A stretch of DNA of 64,000 nt from Taudactylus pleione (lineage: Eukaryota; Chordata; Amphibia; Anura; Myobatrachidae): contig JAUIMM010000534.1 in the NCBI GenBank assembly GCA_031769625.1, forward strand, positions 12,911,001 to 12,975,000. The letters run 5' to 3'. The notes under the pieces are model-generated. The model had not been told where the DNA came from, made no database searches, and saw nothing but the letters and a program-made list of their open reading frames with translations. Both the position numbers and the translations under genes were made by a program. This document shows, one piece after another, positions 57,240 to 64,000 of this stretch (its first letter is position 1; each line of letters opens with the position of its first letter).

Positions 57240-59332
57240 AGAATGAATTTAAGTTCCAGAACCCTAACAGAAAATGAGGAAAAAATACTTCAGAAAGGTT
57301 TAAACTTTGCCCCTTCTACACAAAACAAACCATTTAAGAAATATATAGATATTCATAAATTTTCTAGAAAATGATCCCCAAAAAATATTTTTACCCTACA
57401 AAAGACAAGTTGTCTGATATGTACAACATGGAGAATGAAATCCCTAGATTTAGAAAAAAATCATTATTTTCCTTCCCATGTGAAGGGTTGTATGATAGAA
57501 AGCTTCATGAAAGTGGTAAAAGAGGATATGGCTAAAATAAACAACAATAATCATACAAGAGGTGGGAAACAAAAAGAATATCAAATATCAACAAAAAAGG
57601 GAAGCTATTAAATCCCTCAAAAGTGATAACTCCATCGTGATCAAACCCTGTGATAAGGGAGGGGGCATTACCATTCAAAACAAAATAGATTATATTAAGG
57701 AAATGTCAATTCAATTAAACAAAGATGGGATGTATCAAAAACTGAAAGCGGATCCCACGGCAAAGATTAAGGGTAATGTTTTTACATTTCTTAATAAATA
57801 CCTTGAAAAAGGCATTATAACTGAAAAAGAGTTTGAATTTCTAAATGTACAAAACCCCAAAACTCCATCCATTTATACTTTTCCAAAGGTACATAAGAAC
57901 CCTGTAGTCCCCCAGGATGACCTATAATTTCAAGTACAGGAGGTCTAACAACTTATTTATCAGAAATGATTGATTTTTTCCTCCAACCATTGGTTGTCAA
58001 GAGCAAAACTTATTTAAAAGATATGACAGACACAATTAATAAATTAGAGAATATCCAATGGGGAGATAATCTATTTTTAGGGACAGCAGATATAACCTCC
58101 CTATATACAATCATCAGCCACAAAGATGGACTGGATGTAGTTAGATGGCACCTGGAAAAGACAGACACTATCCTGGAGAAAATCAATTTTATTTTGGAGG
58201 GTATACAAGGGCTAGCGATCAGGTGGGTGCGAACTTGGTGACATGGCATAGGTTCATAGAATGACATTCTGTTTGTTTGGTGGGGCACTCGCAATGATCT
58301 TGACCTATTTTGTGATAATCTCAATTCTAATAATCTGAATATACATCTTACTTTCAATATCAGTCAAAGAGAAGTGAACTTTCTGGACCTTAACCTGCAT
58401 ATAAAGGATAATATTATCCATACTAAGGTTTTCACGAAACCGACAGAGTCAAACAGTTTTATCCTCATTGGCTATGGGGGATCCCTAAGGGACAGTTTCT
58501 TAGATTAAGAAGAAATTGCAGTGAATAATCCCACTTTAAAGAACAAATTCAAACTTTAAGAAAAATGTTTTGGATAAAGGATACACAAAAGAAATTATAG
58601 AAAAAGCTGAAGATAAAGTGAATAAGATTAGTAGAAGTGAAATTTTAAAAGGAAAAAGCATAAAGAAATTTTCAAATAAATTTGAGTGGTCATTTATATA
58701 TGATTTTGGATCGCATTTTAAAGATCAAGAGAAAATGATTCGAAATCACTGGCACCTTCTCAGCCGGGATCCGGTGTTGAAGGAAATGATACCAAGTAAA
58801 CCTCAATTTATATATCAAAGGGGAACTAATCTTAAGAATAATTTAGTTCATAATTCCTTACCTACAGAAACCATGAATCCGGTAAGAACCAAGGGGTTCC
58901 ACCGATGTGGAATGTGTATAGCATGCAGAACCATGATTACTAAAGAATCCAAATTTACTGATTTTATAGTGAAAAATACACAATATAAGATCAAAGATTT
59001 TATTACATGCCATACCACAAAGGTAATATACAGTATAGAATGTGAGTGTGGACTTTTAGATATAGGTAGAACAGGAAGAGCCCTCAAAACCAGTATAGTG
59101 GAGCATATAAGCAACATAAAGAAGGCCTATACACACACTCTCCGAACATTTTCTTAATATACATAAATGTTCAACTGCCAAAATAAAAAGTTTTCTAGGT
59201 ATACAGAAAATAAAATCTAAATAGAAAGATCGCGACATTGAAGGAAATTTAGCGAGATGTGAAATGGAATGGATTTTTAAATTAGAGACTTTGATACCTG
59301 AAGGCTTAAATTCAGATTTTGAATTAAAATAG
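57240..59332 (+). pseudogene. Penelope-like element relic with nearly full-length RT and endonuclease
   Basis: Open pieces in shifting frames give, in order: KPCDKGGGITI (57643), PSIYTFPKVHKNPV (57865), STGGLTTYLSEMIDFFLQPL (57935), TADITSLYT (58084), the catalytic-loop region disrupted by a one-base change of frame (FI..D..ILFVWW, 58256), NFLDLNLHIKDN (58380), a thumb, the Cys-rich HRCGMCIACRTM (58900), VIYSIECECGLLDIGRTGRA (59020) for the GIY-YIG core, and WIFKLETLIPEGLN at the end (59270-59310). The sequence around SGCAMG is partly deleted. It differs clearly from the other three copies and is a separate family, dead through stops and frameshifts. Confidence 0.92.
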
Positions 59333-59886
59333 TTCTTAAATTGATAATTTTTCTAGTTTTTAATATATTTATTTGCTCCATATTCAATTTTAAGCTTTCA
59401 GTTATATATTTAATACTTCAGCTAAAATAGTTCCAATCCTTATCCTATACAGCCATTGAATATCTCTTAATCATCCCTATTTTATAGTATTGTTATTTAT
59501 TATGAATATATCCCTGCACTTATTTCATGAAAAATACCAATTATCCATTATGTTATGAAAATAACCCCAACTTCCGGTTTGTGATATATGTAACACACAG
59601 CTGAGACGTGGCATTTCTGATCCAGGCTCCATGAGGAACGCAGGACTTCCGGTCCATGGCTCCCGGCGCAACTTTATTTAGGGAAATAAAATACTTACAC
59701 ACCTCCCTATTTAGACATCGAGATGTTTTAAAGGATATGAATGTTTTAACAAGAATAATTTGTTTTTACAACTTCTTTATTATATATACCTGTTAAGTGT
59801 TTTAATTAATGTATTGCACACACAAGTTACTACATCACTTTCGGTTAGGAGGTACAAATACTGTCCGAATGTATTTCCAGCTCCTG

Positions 59887-59928
59887 TACCTTGATAAAGA
59901 TCCAAGAAGGATTGAAACAGCATTGGTA
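59887..59928 (+). ncRNA. Decayed hammerhead-like motif downstream of the PLE relic
   Basis: TACC, then TTGATAA (compare CTGATGA), an extra A, helix II GATCC/GGATT (59900-59904 with 59909-59913), GAAAC, a decayed helix III (ACAGCATT) and GGTA. Helix I TACC/GGTA is perfect. Two core bases are changed. It lies about 550 bp after the RT stop, a position comparable with PLE-1. Confidence 0.45.
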
Positions 59929-60849
59929 ATGGAGAGCTGGTGGCCAGTCCATGATATTTTGTAGAGACTCATGACAAAGGCAATTGGTGAAGGTGTGCAC
60001 TACTTCTGAATACTGGTTTGGAAGTCCGGACTCTTTGATACCTGTTATAAAAGCTGATTGTGCATACCTTGTGTCATCATTCCATTGTTATTTGGACTTT
60101 ATTTGATGGACATTTTTAGGCCATTTATTTTGGTATCCTGTTGTTCTTCTGTTTTATTATACTTTGAAATAAAAAATGTTCTTGTTACATCATTCACTGG
60201 AGATTGCCTATCATATGGTGAATAAATATACCTTTATACATTGATCCCAACTATCATTCACATGAGTTGGGGTATGCATTATTGCATTAAGCATATGGGC
60301 AGCTGTTGGTGGTGTTCACGCTAATTTAATATACCTTTATATGTCTTTCCCACGATACTGAAAAGTGAGTTCTGGGTACGCTGAATCTCATTTCATATTA
60401 GTGGTGAGGATCTATCCTTCTACAAAATATTGGACTCCTATGAAAGTGGATCCATGTTTTTCTTATTTCAAAGCACAAAGGGGAACCTATTATTCAATAT
60501 TATTTGCAATACTTCACATTGGTCCTTTATTCTCCATTTTTTACATGTATGGACTTTTATTGAAAACATTGCGATCAAGTGGATGATTTGTGATCCAGAT
60601 TGCGCCTTGTGAAAACATGTGGCATAAGTACTGTATCATCATTTTTGTATTATACATAAACGTATTGGGTTTAATTTTTTATCTATATTGTCTGTATCAC
60701 CTTTGAACCCTTTTTCTCTTGTGTATTTATATGTATTGTTTATTACCTCACTACTTCATCAATGCCTTTCAGCACTCATCCTAACCCACCTCATGCTCTT
60801 TCCTTCCTATCTTCCCCTTCTGTGTCATGCCTGTCTGTCTGCCCGCCCC

Positions 60850-61148
60850 TCCCCTTAGAATGTAAGCTCTCATGAGCAAGGACCTCTTCCCTCATGTGCT
60901 TCTCTTTACATTTTCTTCTACTCTCTACTCCCCATTAGGGCACCTTACACGGGACCGCCAACTCCCGGCAGCTTATTGTGAGTGCTTTAATCACTATTTC
61001 AGCAATGTATATAAGTCGTGTCCTTGTCCTCCACTGTAATGTACTGTAAGTTACTTGTTTCTTGCTCACCTATTAGTTCTATGTACTATGTAAGGTGCTG
61101 CGGAACACTTGTGGCGCCATATAAATAAAGAATAATAATAATAATAAT
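60850..61148 (+). repeat. CR1/L2-type retroelement 3' tail ending in (AAT)n
   Basis: It starts GAATGTAAGCTCTCATGAGC and ends TGTAAGGTGCTGCGGAACAC, GGCGCCATATAAATAAAGAA followed by seven AAT units. A 3' microsatellite after a conserved tail is typical of CR1/L2-clade elements and the SINEs that use their ends. No ORF is present. Confidence 0.65.
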
Positions 61149-61589
61149 ACCTGATTGGGCAGCTTTTGGAAAGAGGATTTGGCAGACACAGTGTGCACCA
61201 GAGTTCACTACATTTTTCTGTACTTAAATTATGTTGCCCCTCCAACATAAAATCTTTCCGATGCCCCTGGTTAAATTATCAACACTAATCATGTGTGGAA
61301 ATTGTATATTCTCTGTGCTTATGTGGGTTTCCTATGGAAAATCCGTTTTTCTTCCAGACTCAAAAAATATACTGGTACAGTAGGTTAATAATTGGCTCCC
61401 TACAAACATTAACTCTAGATCATATGTATTTGTGTATGTGATAGTGAACATACATTTTTGTGAGCTCCACTTGGGCTGTGACTGATGTGAATGGGAACAT
61501 TTTCTCTAAAAACTGTTTTTTTCCTCCCTCATAAATTTGCTTCAGAATCAAAAAATTAACTAACATTTACAAACTAATCAATCCTTCCT

Positions 61590-61920
61590 TCCTTTCCCTG
61601 ATGTCCATCACATACATACTCCACCTCCCTTGGGCCTCTGATCCAGTTCTTGAATAATGAAAACATTGGTTTCTAATATGAAGTTGTATTGTTTATTAAA
61701 TAGCAAAACATGGGACATGTTCACCCAGTTATAATTATTAATTTCTGCCCTGGCAGTCTAGTGTGTGCTCTCCTTCCAGCAGTCCTGTGTGAAATGGTGT
61801 CCAAATCACTGCAAGAGGGACTTATATTGAATCCAAAACTTGCGAAATCCAACACCAGGATAATGATGTTTTGCCTCGATTTGGAATCCAAGCCTGGCGG
61901 GGAAACTCTCTCATAAATTT
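61590..61920. repeat. hAT-related debris
   Basis: 61597-61690 is the inverse of 46790-46870 (TGGGCCTCTGATC), and 61790-61910 matches the right subterminal part of the 28195 hAT (ATTGAATCCAAAACTTGCGA, ATGATGTTTTGCCTCGATTT). Confidence 0.6.
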
Positions 61921-61974
61921 GCTTCTAAATCCAAAAATGAAGTTAAACTTACAAACGAAGCAATGCTTTCCCTG

Positions 61975-62582
61975 CCAATTCTCTTTTATTAAAAGGATTG
62001 CGACAAACATAGCCCTTTTTCATATAAAAATAGAAAAACCATTAAAAACAAATTCTGTACAAATATATACAAGAACATAGAAAAAAAACAAACTAAACTT
62101 ATCAGGCTTAATATACCTCAACTTATCAACCTTCTTAGGTGCAAATTAGAAAATAATACATTCAATTAACACTCCCAAACTTAAAATAAAAAGTAAAGGC
62201 CAAACTTGAGGCCTAACACTCCGACATATAAGACAATCATTCACACTACCAAAACAGGACAACATGTAACTAACCCACCTCCAATTATACACCCTACTAA
62301 ATCTAACCTATCCCTTCACCAATTTAACGCTAAACTGCCAACACTAACTCCATTTGACATATAGAAAGTAAGAGGAGCCTTTAGATATACGCAAACCATT
62401 CCTATATAAAAAAAACATGATCAAAATTCTAAAGAGTTGAAAGGGTGCAAAGAACAGAAAAGCCCATTAGGATGAAACAGAAAGAGGTAGTCTGCCACCC
62501 TATCAAGGGTGCTTCAGGTGCCTCCACCTTCTAGACCACCCAATAGCATTCAACTTCTCTCTGTCCATGTCCATCAACCTCT
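61975..62582 (-). mobile_element. LINE 3' untranslated region
   Basis: Minus-strand sequence after the ORF2 stop at 62583. It ends near an AATAAAAG signal (minus strand, about 61983-61989), after which hAT-like debris begins. The boundary is inferred. Confidence 0.55.
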
Positions 62583-64000
62583 TCACCTTGTGTAGAATAC
62601 TACCCACCACCTCTGCACAGGGAAGCACCATGCCATCCACAAGTGGTACCTAACCACTAGACTAACTATAAAAATAGTGGTCAAATGAAACCTTCCATAC
62701 CCTTTGAAAGCTCCGTAAACCCACTCAGGGTAACTAAGCCCCGAAAGACATGGGATGCGTAAAGCTCTTGAGACTAACTTACACACCTCTACAGTAAAGG
62801 GACATCTCAAGAGGAAGTGCTCCATGGTCTCCTCCCCTAGACAACCCTCACATGGACAATCACGGTCATCAGCACTTCTACTCTTGATATTTCCCCTCAT
62901 GTAGAGGCTCCCTTGAAAGGAAATCCAGGCAATGTTCCTGAACTTCAAAGGGATTCTCTCTGACATTATCAAAGAGATCCCATTTGAGCAAACTATGCCC
63001 GGGCAGTCCCTCAGTGACAACGGAGCATAAAAGTGGGAGCGCAAAATGCTTCTCCCCAACTGCTTCCTGGGGAAGGTTTTGACATCCCCCACCTCCAGCT
63101 CCCAATGCCTTGTCACCTTCAGGCACAAGATGACGTAGATCGGAAGGTAACCACTTCTGTCTCTGAGTGTTCTGACACGGCCTCACAAATCAAGAAAGGG
63201 AAGCACCCAGGCTCTAAAACTCTCAACCCATTGAGGGGAGTCTCTGAAAACAGACTACCAAGATTGAGCTTCAGGAATGTCGTGGCAAAGAAGACCACGG
63301 GGCTGACCATGTCAAGCCCGCCCTCTTCCCTTAACCTGTAGGTCATACTCCTCTTGATGATGGAAGGAAGAAGGAAGAAAAAGGAGTTCATCCTGGTCCA
63401 CAAAGATTGCTGTAGAAAACATACATAACTGACATACAAGAATATTGGAAGCAGGTAAATTTTGACCAAGAGAACCATTTCCCTTAAAGAAAGTTTCCAC
63501 CTTCTCCAAGTCTGCACCTTCCTGGCAGCATCCTCCAACCTCCTCTCCTAATTTCGAGTGGCATAGTCACCACGGCCAAATCTGATGCCTAAGATCTTAA
63601 TTTCAGGACTGTCCCGGGGAAGGCAGTTCGGAAGGTCAAACTGATCACCTTCCTTCCCCATCCAGAAAGCTTCACACTTATCCTGGTTCACTCTAGAGCT
63701 TGAAGCTTCAGAGTACTCAGAGATAAGGTGTTCCACATCACATGCCTCTGCCACGGATGACAGGACAACTGTGACATCATCTGCATAGGCCACCGCCCTC
63801 AGAGAAGCCTCCTGGCCCAGCTGCACCCCTCCACAGTGCCACAATCAATCCTCCTTATGAAAGGATCAATTGCGAATACATATAGGAGAGGGCTCAGGGG
63901 GCATCCCTGATGGACACTGGAGTCAACTCCAAAGGCAGGGCCTACCCAACCATTGTCCAGTGGAAAACTCTCAGCCTGATTATATAACACTTGAAGCCAA
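62583..64000 (-). pseudogene. Tx1/L1-like LINE ORF2, C-terminal half (continues beyond the window)
   Basis: On the minus strand, starting at the window edge: HQGCPLSPLLYVFAIDPF (near 63930), the catalytic YADD within AVAYADDVTVVLSS (near 63785), VNQDKCEAFWMG (near 63690), KILGIRFG (near 63590), then the thumb (LVKIYLLPIFLYVSYV, near 63450). After a frameshift near 63125 comes the C-terminal domain with FRNIAWISFQGSLYMRG and the zinc-knuckle CPCEGCLGEE..EHFLLRC (near 62840), ending at 62583. This order and the CCHC finger are typical of apurinic-endonuclease LINEs of the L1/Tx1 type. One frameshift near 63835, one stop at 63548 and one frameshift near 63125 make this copy inactive, but it is mildly decayed. 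The endonuclease and ORF1 lie outside the window, if present. Confidence 0.9.

Overview
The window looks like intergenic or intronic DNA from a large, repeat-rich vertebrate genome, most likely an anuran amphibian. This rests on the repeat content: Penelope-like retroelements (PLEs) of several families, hAT transposons with exact 8-bp target-site duplications (TSDs), many CpG-rich palindromic MITEs, a Ty3/Gypsy element of the type common in frogs, a Tx1/L1-type LINE and a CR1/L2-type 3' tail. The species call is an inference. I see no bacterial operon, no CRISPR array, no convincing tRNA or rRNA gene, and only one weak candidate for a host exon (minus strand, about 16025-16193).

Layout. 1-3050: AT-rich DNA, then a decayed PLE (about 1195-2600) abutting a Tc1-like transposase relic. 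3053-6600: the best-preserved gene pair, PLE-1, with a basic ORF1 broken by one TGA, an uninterrupted 750-codon RT plus GIY-YIG ORF2 that overlaps ORF1 by ATGA, and a hammerhead-ribozyme-like motif near the 3' end. 6714-10150: a TA-flanked MITE carrying a G-rich minisatellite, a ribozyme-like relic and a small hAT MITE. 10159-13989: a 3.8-kb hAT holding a minisatellite and nested inverted repeats. 14431-18152: palindromic MITEs and the possible exon. 18159-24780: a Gypsy relic on the minus strand, invaded by a hAT, a MITE and a ribozyme-bearing insertion. 25272-34350: further MITEs, a 1.9-kb hAT with the transposase C-terminus, and minisatellites. 34613-37670: a hAT carrying a 1.75-kb minisatellite. 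37745-39310: a minus-strand PLE relic. 40232-50337: two more relatives of the 1.9-kb hAT, one containing a PLE-like composite insertion with a 16-bp TSD, the other a transposase pseudogene. 51599-56800: MITEs, a pogo/Tigger-like MITE and a long fold-back. 57240-59930: a fourth PLE with a ribozyme-like relic. 60840-64000: a CR1/L2-type tail, hAT debris and the 3' half of a Tx1-like LINE on the minus strand.

The elements do not form a pathway. They form a nested record of insertions, datable by who interrupts whom. PLE-1 ORF2 is the only long intact protein-coding frame. The main unusual signals are: a set of hammerhead-like motifs with self-complementary helix III attached to several unrelated-looking PLE or fold-back units; long-TSD (15-16 bp) insertions built from inverted or direct repeats; hAT elements that act as carriers of minisatellites; and a palindromic MITE family with 3-bp TSDs of no fixed sequence.
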